The notes beneath the pieces are model-generated. The model searched no databases. It was not told where the DNA came from and saw nothing but the letters and a program-made list of their open reading frames with translations. Below, one piece after another: positions 24,179-33,317 of a stretch of 64,000 nt of DNA (position 1 is the first letter of the stretch; every line of letters starts with the position of its first letter). Where the stretch lies: the NCBI RefSeq assembly GCF_028649655.1, contig NZ_JAQSLN010000001.1, positions 186,001 through 250,000 of the forward strand, in the 5' to 3' direction. A program made the position numbers and the translations under genes. Source of the DNA: Halobacteriovorax sp. GB3 (GTDB lineage Bacteria; Bdellovibrionota; Bacteriovoracia; Bacteriovoracales; Bacteriovoracaceae).

Positions 24179-24736
24179 ATGGATTATTTCAACGAACAAG
24201 AGTTTAATACAAGTGATACATTGAATTTAAGCGACAGTGAATTTGAAAACTGTCGCTTTCACAATATAAATTTTTCTGAGCGAGAATTTGAGAACGTTGT
24301 TTTTAATGATTGTTCATTTGATACCTGTAATTTCTCGAATCTTCCTCTCTATTCGATTTCATTTAGAGATTGTTTCTTTAAAAATTGCAAGATGGTTGGG
24401 CTCGTTTGGCAGCAATGTCGAAATTTGAATTTTGTAACCTTTGAACAGTCTCAACTTAATTATAGCTCCTTTTCTGAAGGGAAGTTTCACCAACTTGTTT
24501 TTAATGACTGCTCTCTAAGAGATGCCGATTTTTCTAATAGTGTTTTAAAGAATTCTTCATTCGCTAATAGTGATCTTCAAGGGGCGCAATTTATTGAAAG
24601 TGACTTAACTAACGCAGATTTCAGAGCGGCGAGAAATTATTCTATAGATCCAAGTCAAACCCGTATAAAAAATGCTAAGTTTTCCATGCCTGAAGTAGTA
24701 GGTCTACTTCATCATCTAGATATAATAATCGAATAA
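24179..24736 (+). CDS. Pentapeptide-repeat protein
   Basis: A 185-aa protein built largely of pentapeptide repeats with a central Phe or Leu (for example CRFHN, INFSE, CSFDT, CNFSN, ADFSN, ADFRA) forming a right-handed quadrilateral beta-helix. The ending (SIDPSQTRIKNAKFSMPEV) with a short terminal helix is common in Qnr-like and related proteins, but it is shorter than Qnr. Cytoplasmic. It lies 15 bp after the propeller gene. DNA mimicry is known for some members; the role here is unknown. Confidence 0.88.
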   Translation: MDYFNEQEFNTSDTLNLSDSEFENCRFHNINFSEREFENVVFNDCSFDTCNFSNLPLYSISFRDCFFKNCKMVGLVWQQCRNLNFVTFEQSQLNYSSFSEGKFHQLVFNDCSLRDADFSNSVLKNSSFANSDLQGAQFIESDLTNADFRAARNYSIDPSQTRIKNAKFSMPEVVGLLHHLDIIIE

Positions 24737-24746
24737 AGAGAACTCA

Positions 24747-25265
24747 TTGAAACTTTTAAAATCCACTATTCATCCTGAAATTGAAAACCTAGAGACTGTC
24801 TCGAAATTTACTAGAAAAGCAACGCGTGCGATCACTTTAAAAGGAGAGAATATTCTCCTTCTTTATACTGATCGATACCATGATTATAGTTTGCCTGGTG
24901 GAGGTCTCGATGAGGGAGAGGATTTAATTTCTGGAATGATTCGTGAGCTTAAAGAAGAAACAGGGGCCAAGAATATTTCTAATGTGGAAGCGTTTGGTCT
25001 CTATGAGGAATTTAGACCTTGGTATAAAGAAGATTTTGATGTTGTTCATATGCTTTCTTATTGCTTCACATGTACTGTTGATGATGAACTAGGTTCTACG
25101 AAACTAGAGCATTATGAAGTTTCTAATGGAATGAAGCCTGTTTGGATTAATATTCATGAGGCGATTTCTCATAATGAAAAGACGATTGCTGAAAGTGATA
25201 AAAAAGGGATGTCCATTGAGCGTGAGACCTATCTTTTAAGACTGATTCGATCAACTTTTCTTTAA
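24747..25265 (+). CDS. Nudix hydrolase
   Basis: A 172-aa Nudix protein. The Nudix box is complete: GGGLDEGED followed by RELKEETGA. The start is TTG at 24747, preceded by AAAGAG. The substrate, a nucleoside diphosphate linked to some moiety, cannot be told from the sequence. It lies 10 bp after the pentapeptide gene, in the same operon. Confidence 0.9.
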   Translation: MKLLKSTIHPEIENLETVSKFTRKATRAITLKGENILLLYTDRYHDYSLPGGGLDEGEDLISGMIRELKEETGAKNISNVEAFGLYEEFRPWYKEDFDVVHMLSYCFTCTVDDELGSTKLEHYEVSNGMKPVWINIHEAISHNEKTIAESDKKGMSIERETYLLRLIRSTFL

Positions 25266-25340
25266 TTATTTAATAGAAAATAACTATTCTTTACCTCGCA
25301 TCAATTTCAGGATTCCTTTCAATAATCCGATAAAGTTGCT

Positions 25341-26654
25341 ATGATTTACTCCAATATGCTGAAAATACTTATACCGTTAGTAATATCTAGTTGCCTTTAT
25401 AGTTGTAGCCAATCCAATAGCGCTGAACATGCACCTAAGCATGTTCCCTTGAAGCTCGTTCGTGATGTGAAGATTATTAAAAAGGGCGAAGTTCAACGTG
25501 GTCAGGGTCTTTATCAGGCCCTAAAAAATATTTCAATTGAAAATGAAATGGCCCTCAATCTGATTAATCAGCTTCGTGATGAAGTTGAGTTTTCCAAACT
25601 GAAAGTTGGGGATAAGTTAGAGGCCATCTTTAATCAAAGAAATGATCTTCTTCGATTTTCATTCTCTCAAAATTCTTATGAAACTCATGTTGTGACATTT
25701 AATAAGTCGACGAATAAGTGGGACTACTCGCTTGAAACGCTTGAAACTTATTGGCAACCACGCATGATTGAAGGATCACTCAAGGCCGGCTCTAGTTTAG
25801 AACAAGACCTATTGGCAATGGGACTTGAGCGCTCTGTTGTTAATGAAGTTGTGAATGTTCTTTTGTGCAAAGTGAACTTTAGAATGAATGCCCGCCAAGG
25901 GGATAATTATCAAGTTCTACTAAACGAAAGAAAGCACGACGATAAGACAGTTCAAACTCAAGTTCTCTACACTTCATATGAAGGAATAAGAGCAGGAAAG
26001 CACAAGAGTTACTACTACGAAGACGAAGAAAAAAGTTCTACCTATAGTGCTCATTACACTTCAAACGGTCAGGCCCTCATAAACTCTGGTTTACGTTATC
26101 CTCTTTCTAGACTTCACGTTAGATCGGGCTATGGATGGAGAAGACATCCTGTTACAGGAAAAAGGGCCATGCACAGAGGTGTTGATTTACGTGGAAGAGC
26201 TGGGGCAAGTGTTCACGCTGTAGCCGCAGGTAAAGTTGTTATTTCAAGTTACAATCAATTTGCTGGAAATAAAGTCGCTATTAGACATAAAGACAAATCC
26301 ACTTCATTTTACTATCACCTTTCTAAAAGACACGTAAAAGTAGGTGACTGGGTTCGCTCACATCAAGTGATTGGAAAAGTCGGTGCTACAGGTCGTGTTA
26401 CGGGGGCCCACTTACACTTTGGTTTCAAAGATACACGTGGACGCTGGATGAATCCTCTCAACAAGAGAATGATTGCCACTCCAAAACTTAGTGGTAGCCG
26501 ATTAGTAAAACTTCAAAATCAAGTTGCAAGTATTGAAGGAACGATTGCTGATATTAAAATTAGCGAGAAAACGAACTACCTTGTAGCTAATCTAAGAGAA
26601 ATCAAAGGGCCATCAAAGTATGATGATCTCGCAAGCTACTATTTAGAACTGTAG
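25341..26654 (+). CDS. M23-family peptidoglycan endopeptidase, lipoprotein
   Basis: A 437-aa LytM/M23 metallopeptidase. The N-terminus has a hydrophobic stretch ending VISSC (Cys18), a lipobox, so it is probably a lipoprotein. Residues about 45-150 resemble the OapA/LysM-like front part of MepM-type enzymes. The catalytic domain has HRGVD (His278, Asp282) and HLHFG (His357, His359), all zinc ligands. It should cleave peptidoglycan cross-links. An in-frame ATG at 25356 is an alternative start. Its C-terminal tail of about 60 residues after the domain is unassigned. Confidence 0.9.
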   Translation: MIYSNMLKILIPLVISSCLYSCSQSNSAEHAPKHVPLKLVRDVKIIKKGEVQRGQGLYQALKNISIENEMALNLINQLRDEVEFSKLKVGDKLEAIFNQRNDLLRFSFSQNSYETHVVTFNKSTNKWDYSLETLETYWQPRMIEGSLKAGSSLEQDLLAMGLERSVVNEVVNVLLCKVNFRMNARQGDNYQVLLNERKHDDKTVQTQVLYTSYEGIRAGKHKSYYYEDEEKSSTYSAHYTSNGQALINSGLRYPLSRLHVRSGYGWRRHPVTGKRAMHRGVDLRGRAGASVHAVAAGKVVISSYNQFAGNKVAIRHKDKSTSFYYHLSKRHVKVGDWVRSHQVIGKVGATGRVTGAHLHFGFKDTRGRWMNPLNKRMIATPKLSGSRLVKLQNQVASIEGTIADIKISEKTNYLVANLREIKGPSKYDDLASYYLEL

Positions 26655-26692
26655 TTGGTTCTTTTTAATAAAAATTAGATTTTTGATATAAA

Positions 26693-26710
26693 AGTTTGAC
26701 ATGCCAAACT
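26693..26710. promoter_or_regulatory. Operator-like palindrome, copy 2
   Basis: AGTTTGACA-TGC-CAAACT, inside the dyad AAAGTTTG/CAAACTTT. It overlaps a good promoter, TTGACA (26696-26701) - 17 bp - TATCTT (26719-26724), for the exported protein at 26758. It matches copy 1 (22223) at every base except the central three. Confidence 0.7.
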
Positions 26711-26757
26711 TTGTTTCATATCTTATCTCCACCAACAAACCTAATAGGAGATAACAT

Positions 26758-27252
26758 ATGAAAAAAATGATCTTAGCTACATTGGTATTAGTATCACTCA
26801 CAGGAACGGCTTCGGCTGAATTAGTATTAGATGGTGAGCGCTGGCTTGCAAAGTGGACAGCATACGTATGTGATGATGGACACACAGAATCTCAAGTTGT
26901 TCCAGCAGAGCTTGCTGAGTACAATGTTCAATTTGGGCACTTTGGTGCTGATTACACACTAGATAACGGAATTACAAAAGCTACATTTGTTGAAAATGGA
27001 GTTGAGTGTAATTACTCTGCCATTCTTTTTGCTGATAACGATGCTAAGACTGTTGAGCTTGTTCAATCTGAAGCAACTCCAGCACTTGAGTGTGCTAACG
27101 GTAAAGCCGTTATTGATAATGTTTTAAATTTTAATGAGTATAAGTACCTACACGGTCGTATTGCGATTTATGTTCCATTTTCTAACTCTGCTGAAGGTTG
27201 TGCAAACGAATCAAAGATTGGTCTACACTACCAAGTTTATGGACGTAAATAA
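26758..27252 (+). CDS. Small exported protein, function unknown
   Basis: A 164-aa protein with a textbook signal peptide (residues 1-20, ending ASA-E) and TAGGAG before the ATG. The acidic mature chain has four cysteines (VCDD, ECNY, ECAN, GCAN), likely paired in the periplasm. Codon use is regular and the promoter strong, suggesting good expression. Single gene, ended by the strong terminator at 27285, with a palindrome over its -35 box. Confidence 0.7.
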   Translation: MKKMILATLVLVSLTGTASAELVLDGERWLAKWTAYVCDDGHTESQVVPAELAEYNVQFGHFGADYTLDNGITKATFVENGVECNYSAILFADNDAKTVELVQSEATPALECANGKAVIDNVLNFNEYKYLHGRIAIYVPFSNSAEGCANESKIGLHYQVYGRK

Positions 27253-27284
27253 TACGTAGAGTTTTTCTCTAGAATTCCCAAAAA

Positions 27285-27315
27285 AAAGGCCCTCAATCGA
27301 GGGCCTTTGTTTTTT
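27285..27315. terminator. Bidirectional intrinsic terminator
   Basis: A perfect 10-bp stem (AAAGGCCCTC with GAGGGCCTTT) with a 4-nt loop, A-run on the left and T-run on the right. It serves the exported-protein gene on the plus strand and acnB on the minus strand. Confidence 0.9.
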
Positions 27316-27327
27316 ATAAACTCGAAA

Positions 27328-30084
27328 TTAGCTCAATGGTGGAGCGTAGCTTGTAAGCTTGATACCATCAACTGCAGCTTTGTACTCTTCAATCGTTGGA
27401 ACTCTTCCTAGGAAAGTTGAAAGAACAACAAGTGGAGTAGAGGCGAGTAGTGATTCACCTTTTTTCTCATTAGAGTCAGCAACAACACGACCTTGGAAAA
27501 GGCGAGTTGAAGTTGCCATAACAGTGTCACCTTTTTCAGCTTTTTCTTGGTTACCCATACAAAGGTTACAACCAGGTCTTTCAAGGTACATCATATTTTG
27601 GTACTTCGTACGCGCTTCGTTCTTTGGAGCATTGTCATCAAATTCAAATCCAGAGTACTTTTGAAGAACTTCCCAGTCTCCCTCTTTTTTGAGCTCATCA
27701 ACAATATTGTATGTCGGAGGTGCAACAACCAGAGGTGCCTTAAATTCAACTTTACCGTGAATCTTTTCAAGGTTTCTTAGCATTTGAGAAAGAATCTGTA
27801 GGTCACCTTTGTGAACCATACAAGAACCAACAAAACCAAGATCAACTTGCTTTGTTCCCTCATAGTAAGAAACTGGTCTGATGATATCGTGAGTGTATCT
27901 CTTAGAAACATCTTCGTTATTTACATCTGGGTCAGCAATCATTGGCTCAACGATTTGATCGAGATCTACAACGAACTCAGCTGCATACTTTGCGTTTGCA
28001 TCTGGAGTTAGAGGTGGTTTTGAACCTGATTTGATTTCTTCAATTCTCTGTGATGCTTTATCAACAAGTCCTTGAAGAGTCTTAGCTTCATTGTCCATTC
28101 CCTTATCAATCATGATTTGAATTCTGCTCTTTGCAATTTCAAGAGATTCAATAAGTGTGTCTGGCTCAGAAATACAGATAGAAGCTTTCGCTTTCATCTC
28201 AGCTGTCCAGTCAGTGAAAGTGAAGGCCTGGTCAGAAAGAAGTGTTCCAATATGAACTTCGATAATACGCCCTTGGAAAACGTTTTCTCCAAATTGCTTA
28301 AGCATCTGAGCTTGAGTTGCGTGAACAACATCACGGAAGTCCATGTGATCTTTTAAAGTTCCTTTGAAAGTTACTTTAACAGATTGTGGAATAGGCATTG
28401 AAGCTTCACCTGTTGCAAGTGCAAGAGCAACTGTTCCTGAGTCAGCACCAAAAGCTACACCTTTTGACATTCTTGTATGTGAGTCACCACCGATAATGAT
28501 GGCCCAGTCATCAATTGTAATATCGTTTAGAACCTTGTGAATAACGTCTGTCATGGCATGGTATTTTCCTTTTGGATCACGTGCCGTGATAAGACCAAAC
28601 TTATTCATGAAGTTCATAAGCTTAGGGATATTTGTTTGCGCTTTTTTGTCCCATACAGAAGCTGTGTGACAACCTGATTGGTAAGCACCATCAAGTGTTG
28701 GAGCAATAACTGTTGCGGCCATTGATTCAAGTTCTTGAGAAGTCATAAGACCAGTCGTATCTTGAGAACCTACGATATTAACTTGAACTCTTACATCTGA
28801 ACCTGCGTGAAGAGTTGTCCCTTCAGCTACACCAAGAGCATTTTTGTTGAAGATCTTTTCAACTGCTGTTAGTCCTTGACCTTCTTTGCTTACAACTTTT
28901 GAAGGAGCAAATACTGTTGGAGCTTCGATACCAAGAGTTGAAGCAGCAAAGCTTTGAAGCTTTTTTCCAAAAACGATAGCGTATGATCCACCAGCTTTGA
29001 TGAACTCAAGCTTTTGCGGCGTAAGTGACGCTGACATATCGATGAGTTCTTGGTCACCGTTATAAAGTTTCTTTTCTTTTGTATTGATTGTAAGGATTGT
29101 TCCTGTGTCTACAGAGTAAGCTTGCTCAAGAACTGGATCTCCATTTTCATCGAGAACTACATTTCCATCGGCATCAACTTTTTTAACCCAGTTTTTAAGG
29201 TCAATTCCAATACCACCAGTTACATCAACAGTTGTTAGGAAGATAGGTGAAATACCATTTGTTCCTGCAACGATTGGTGCGATGTTGATGAAAGGAACGT
29301 ATGGGCTAGCTTGCTTTCCTGTCCAAAGAGCAACGTTGTTAACACCAGACATTCTTGAAGAACCAACACCCATTGTTCCTTTTTCAGCAACGAGCATAAC
29401 TCTTTTGTCTGGGTGAAGTTTTTGAAGTTCTTTAATTTTTGATTGAGCAACTTCATCAATAAGACATTGTCCGTGAAGTTCTCTATCTGAACGTGAGTGA
29501 GCTTCACTCCCCGGAGAGAGAAGGTCAGTTGAAATATCACCTTCAGCGGCAACATAAGTGATAACTTTAATTTCTTCGTCAACTTCTGGAAGTTTTGTGA
29601 AGAACTCTGCTTTTGCATAACTTTCAAGAATTTCTTTTGCAATGGCATTACCAGCTTTGAAGGCCTCTTTAAGTCTTGCCGTATCAGCATCGTAAAGGAA
29701 AACCTGAGTCTTAAGAACTTCAGCAGCTTCTTTTGCTGTTGCTTCATCGCTGCCAAGAGCAAGGTCAAGAAGAACTTCAACAGAAGGTCCACCTTTCATG
29801 TGTGATAGAAGTTCAAAAGCAAAAGTAGGAGTGATCTCTTCTACCTTAGCTTCACCTAGAATAATTTCTTTTAGGAAGTCAGCTTTTACTGAAGCCGCGC
29901 TCGTTGTTCCTGGAAGTGTATTATAGATAAAAAAGTTGAGAGATTCTTTTCTGTGCTCGTTATTAGTATCTTTAATTTGAGCAATGATTTCATTTAGAAG
30001 TGCACTGTCGTCAATTGGCTTCGGGTGAAGGTTTTGACCTTTACGCTCTTCAATTTCTTTTAAGTAGTCTAAGTATAAGCTCAT
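27328..30084 (-). CDS. acnB: Aconitate hydratase B
   Basis: A 918-aa AcnB, slightly longer than the E. coli enzyme. It has the N-terminal HEAT-like domain and swivel domain in front of the catalytic domains, the AcnB order. The 4Fe-4S cysteines are present: Cys755 (FVGSC) and Cys839/Cys842 (GCNLC). GGDSHTRMSKGVAFGADSGT is the active-site region. It interconverts citrate and isocitrate in the TCA cycle and may act on 2-methylisocitrate. Single gene, ended by the shared terminator. Confidence 0.97.
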   Translation of the reverse strand: MSLYLDYLKEIEERKGQNLHPKPIDDSALLNEIIAQIKDTNNEHRKESLNFFIYNTLPGTTSAASVKADFLKEIILGEAKVEEITPTFAFELLSHMKGGPSVEVLLDLALGSDEATAKEAAEVLKTQVFLYDADTARLKEAFKAGNAIAKEILESYAKAEFFTKLPEVDEEIKVITYVAAEGDISTDLLSPGSEAHSRSDRELHGQCLIDEVAQSKIKELQKLHPDKRVMLVAEKGTMGVGSSRMSGVNNVALWTGKQASPYVPFINIAPIVAGTNGISPIFLTTVDVTGGIGIDLKNWVKKVDADGNVVLDENGDPVLEQAYSVDTGTILTINTKEKKLYNGDQELIDMSASLTPQKLEFIKAGGSYAIVFGKKLQSFAASTLGIEAPTVFAPSKVVSKEGQGLTAVEKIFNKNALGVAEGTTLHAGSDVRVQVNIVGSQDTTGLMTSQELESMAATVIAPTLDGAYQSGCHTASVWDKKAQTNIPKLMNFMNKFGLITARDPKGKYHAMTDVIHKVLNDITIDDWAIIIGGDSHTRMSKGVAFGADSGTVALALATGEASMPIPQSVKVTFKGTLKDHMDFRDVVHATQAQMLKQFGENVFQGRIIEVHIGTLLSDQAFTFTDWTAEMKAKASICISEPDTLIESLEIAKSRIQIMIDKGMDNEAKTLQGLVDKASQRIEEIKSGSKPPLTPDANAKYAAEFVVDLDQIVEPMIADPDVNNEDVSKRYTHDIIRPVSYYEGTKQVDLGFVGSCMVHKGDLQILSQMLRNLEKIHGKVEFKAPLVVAPPTYNIVDELKKEGDWEVLQKYSGFEFDDNAPKNEARTKYQNMMYLERPGCNLCMGNQEKAEKGDTVMATSTRLFQGRVVADSNEKKGESLLASTPLVVLSTFLGRVPTIEEYKAAVDGIKLTSYAPPLS

Positions 30085-30265
30085 ACGTATCCCTCTGAAA
30101 TATGATTGATATAAAAGTTAATTTAAATATATGAATATGATCGCTACAATAGCATAGATAGGGATAAACTGGGAAGGGGAAAGGCATCTGTGAGGGTTTA
30201 TCTAACAAGAGTTTTAAATAGAATTTGTCGTCGCTTTGTGCGCTGCTTTTTGAGCGCTAACAGGC

Positions 30266-31819
30266 TTAGGCCTTTTCCTCACAAGAACTTTTAGCAAACC
30301 CTGTTCCCGCCTCAGCATAGAGATTAAAAACACTATCTATTTCATGATCTAAGAGAACCGGTTCGTCATCTGGAAACTTGGCAATAGAAGAGATTGTACC
30401 CTTAAAGCCTTGCTTCCTAATTAGTTGCGCTGCAACGCAGTTCTGTCTGACAAGAGGCATCGCTAGGAGAATGAGAGAGACAGAAGTCTTTTTGAGCTGA
30501 ACTCTCTGCCAGAAGTCGGGACTTGTGGCGTTTCCATAAATGGCATTGACTTCTTTTTCACTCAAGGTGTTTAGAACTTGGTCATCGACTTCAATGGCAA
30601 GGGGTGAGCGTTTATTGTCATCTACAAAGTACTTATAGGCCCCTTGCCCAACTCTTCCCATGCCAATAATGAGAACATTGGCCTTTTGGAGATCCACATC
30701 TTTCTCTTTATTGTGCAGATCCTTTCTTTGGAAACTTCCTAAGATATCAGCATATCTTTGAGAAAGTTTCTCTGCATAGTGATTGAAAAATGCTGAGGTA
30801 ATAAAAGAAAATGAAATGGTAATTGCTAGGGTTGTAAGCCAAGAGCTATCAAGTAATCCCTTACCAACGGCAAATGAGCAGACAATAAGTCCAAATTCAC
30901 TAAAGTTTGTTAAAGAGGCACTAGTAAGAAATGAAGTTCGACTTCTTAGTCCAAATCTTGAAAAAGAAAAGAAGTAGATAAACATTCTAAGGGGAAGAAA
31001 GAGATTAATAAGAATAGCTATTCCAATTTGTTCAATCGTAGGCAGTCCAATCATTCCAACGGAAAGAAAGAAGCCAAGGAGAAAAAAATCTTTAAAGGAA
31101 ATGAGCCAGCGGTTAAGTTCTAGGGCCCGATGGTGCTTTGAGAGAAGTATCCCTAAAATAAGGGCACCAATATCACCTTTAACGTTAACTTGATCAAAAA
31201 GAAAAGCTCCACCAAAGGAAACCGTTAGGCCAAAGAGAACCATTAACTCTGATTGGCGAATACGAGTTAGAATTTCTGAAAGAATTATTCTTAGAGGCCA
31301 AAGAGAAGTTATTAAAAGAAGTAGCCATGCCGAAGGGGTTTTCTGTGTACTAAAGGCCATAAAGAGAACGGCAAAGATATCTTGGATAATAAGAACACCA
31401 ATAGACATACGTCCATAATTTGTCGTGAAGTCTCCTCGTTGTTCTAAAATTTTTACAGCAAAAATCGTGCTAGAAAAAGTTAAGGCAAAAGCAATAATAC
31501 TACCGCTTACAATGAACTCAGATCCTATCAAAAAATAATTAACAAGAAAGATAACACAAAAACTAATGATCGTTTGGGCAACGGTGACTCCTAAGATTTC
31601 AGGTTTACCCAACGTTTTAAGATCTAATTTTAAACCGATACTAAAAAGCAGAAGACTGATTCCAAGTTCGGAGAGTTCACTGAGACCACTAAACTTTTCT
31701 ACGCCGATAAAATGGAGAATAAATCCCGCTCCAATATAACCTATCATCGGAGGCAATTTACCGAGAACGACAAGAAGTCCTGAAAGAAAAGAAATACTGA
31801 TCCATATGATATCGAACAT
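30266..31819 (-). CDS. Kef-type cation/proton antiporter with RCK domain
   Basis: A 517-aa protein. Residues about 1-370 hold some twelve membrane segments of the CPA2 Na/H exchanger domain. A TrkA-N/RCK nucleotide-binding domain follows (VLIIGMGRVGQGAY, about residue 388 on), ending with YAEAGTGFA as in YbaL/KefB relatives. It probably moves K+ or Na+ against protons, gated by nucleotide or thiol ligands. Divergent from the small exported protein at 31910. Confidence 0.9.
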   Translation of the reverse strand: MFDIIWISISFLSGLLVVLGKLPPMIGYIGAGFILHFIGVEKFSGLSELSELGISLLLFSIGLKLDLKTLGKPEILGVTVAQTIISFCVIFLVNYFLIGSEFIVSGSIIAFALTFSSTIFAVKILEQRGDFTTNYGRMSIGVLIIQDIFAVLFMAFSTQKTPSAWLLLLITSLWPLRIILSEILTRIRQSELMVLFGLTVSFGGAFLFDQVNVKGDIGALILGILLSKHHRALELNRWLISFKDFFLLGFFLSVGMIGLPTIEQIGIAILINLFLPLRMFIYFFSFSRFGLRSRTSFLTSASLTNFSEFGLIVCSFAVGKGLLDSSWLTTLAITISFSFITSAFFNHYAEKLSQRYADILGSFQRKDLHNKEKDVDLQKANVLIIGMGRVGQGAYKYFVDDNKRSPLAIEVDDQVLNTLSEKEVNAIYGNATSPDFWQRVQLKKTSVSLILLAMPLVRQNCVAAQLIRKQGFKGTISSIAKFPDDEPVLLDHEIDSVFNLYAEAGTGFAKSSCEEKA

Positions 31820-31909
31820 ACTAGATTATCGGAAAATAATAGAGATTATTGAGAACGAGAACCTTTATATAAATTGAATTTTAGCTTCAATTTTTCTAAG
31901 ATGGGCCAT

Positions 31910-32209
31910 ATGAAAAAAATCGCTCTCTCATTAGTCATTTCTCTACTTTCTTTTAACGTTCTTAGCTGTGATTTTGAAATCGATCATCTGGCAATTGATA
32001 TCAAAGACAAGTCTCAATATTCAGTTGAAGTCTGTCGTTTACTTGAAAATCGTATGGTGGAGCTGAGTGAGCGTTTTAATAAGTCGGACAAGCTTCAGCA
32101 GCAAAACCAAGAAAAGTACACGTATCCAAACTTTATCCTTAGTCTTCAATTACAATTAGTCCGAGATATGGATGGACCGAGTGGACAAGTCCTAATAAGA
32201 CGAATCTAA
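31910..32209 (+). CDS. Small exported protein, function unknown
   Basis: A 99-aa protein. The ATG at 31910 begins a signal peptide (ending NVLS-C), so an upstream start at 31874 is rejected. Two cysteines are present, at the mature N-terminus (SCDFEI) and in EVCRLL. The Cys directly after the signal hints at a lipoprotein (FNVLSC), though the lipobox is weak. No family was recognised. Confidence 0.5.
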   Translation: MKKIALSLVISLLSFNVLSCDFEIDHLAIDIKDKSQYSVEVCRLLENRMVELSERFNKSDKLQQQNQEKYTYPNFILSLQLQLVRDMDGPSGQVLIRRI

Positions 32210-32360
32210 GTAACGTTATTTCAGTAGTTTAAGAACTCTCTTTTTGTTGCTCTTGTGCAACAATGATTTTCAGTTTTGTCCTCTCCTGCAACAATCCCTT
32301 TATGGCGATAATTAGAGATAACAATTATGTTGGAGTTTCTATGACGTCTAGGATGTGCTC

Positions 32361-33230
32361 TTGAAAAAGTTTAGTAGAAGGTCAGCTCTTGCAGCAGGAG
32401 TATTTACTCTTGCAACAATGGCCTTTTGGAGAAAAAAAGAAATGAATAAGAAAAAGAAAATGCCTGTGCTCTTTTTAGGCCATGGCTCACCAATGAATGC
32501 AATTTCAAATAATACATTTACTCAAAAGCTTGAAGAGATCGGACAAATCGTTGAGAAACCAAAGGCCATTCTCATTATCTCAGCTCACTGGGAAACACGA
32601 GGTTCTTGGGTTACTGGCATGGAGTGGCCAAAGACGATCCATGATTTCTACGGCTTTCCAAAAGAACTCTATGAAGTTCAATATGTCGCTCCAGGTTCGC
32701 CTGAAATGGCCAATGAAATAGCTAAGAAAATTAATGACCCGCGAATTAATGTTGATCAAAAAGAGTGGGGTCTCGACCATGGAACGTGGTCGGTTTTAAA
32801 ATTTCTTTATCCCAAGGCCGATGTACCGATCGTACAATTGAGTTTAGATGCAACTAAGCCTATGAGTTATCACTTTGAACTTGGAAAGAAGTTGAAATTT
32901 TTAAGAGAGCAAGGTGTGCTTATAGTTGGTAGTGGAAATATCGTTCACAACCTAAGACAGATTAACTTTGATAAAGAGGCCAGACCTCATGATTGGGCCA
33001 TCGAATTTGATAACTGGGTTAAAGAAAAACTTACAAGAAGAGACTTCAAACCTCTTTATGAAAATGCACTTGATACACAAGCGGGAAGACTTAGCATTCC
33101 TTCGATTGAACACTACACACCACTTCTCTACATTCTTGGAGCAAGTGATCAATCAGACAAATTGACCTTTGATTACGAGGGGATAGAGAGTGCTTCTCTT
33201 TCTATGAGATGCGTGAGGTTTGGTGTTTAA
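32361..33230 (+). CDS. ygiD: DODA-type extradiol aromatic ring-opening dioxygenase (YgiD-like) with Tat-like leader
   Basis: A 289-aa LigB-superfamily protein. Metal-binding histidines appear in GHGSPMNA, ISAHWE, LDHGTW and EHYTPLLY. E. coli YgiD opens the ring of DOPA. I start at TTG 32361, since AGGA at 32350 is seven bases away; a GTG at 32355 is too close. The N-terminus KFSRRSALAAGV looks like a twin-arginine signal, which ordinary cytoplasmic YgiD lacks. Export is inferred from that motif only. Single gene. Confidence 0.85.
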   Translation: MKKFSRRSALAAGVFTLATMAFWRKKEMNKKKKMPVLFLGHGSPMNAISNNTFTQKLEEIGQIVEKPKAILIISAHWETRGSWVTGMEWPKTIHDFYGFPKELYEVQYVAPGSPEMANEIAKKINDPRINVDQKEWGLDHGTWSVLKFLYPKADVPIVQLSLDATKPMSYHFELGKKLKFLREQGVLIVGSGNIVHNLRQINFDKEARPHDWAIEFDNWVKEKLTRRDFKPLYENALDTQAGRLSIPSIEHYTPLLYILGASDQSDKLTFDYEGIESASLSMRCVRFGV

Positions 33231-33317
33231 GTTCGATTTGTTTAGTCGATAGAGTCTTTTTTACATGTAAATATATTAGGTTTTGACGATTGGTGGTTCC
33301 AATTGATAGCTAGCAGT

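Noticed and set aside
29235-29792. Long open frame on the minus strand inside acnB
   Set aside because: It is out of frame with acnB, whose protein is intact and conserved; the alternate product is Leu/Lys-rich without domain features.
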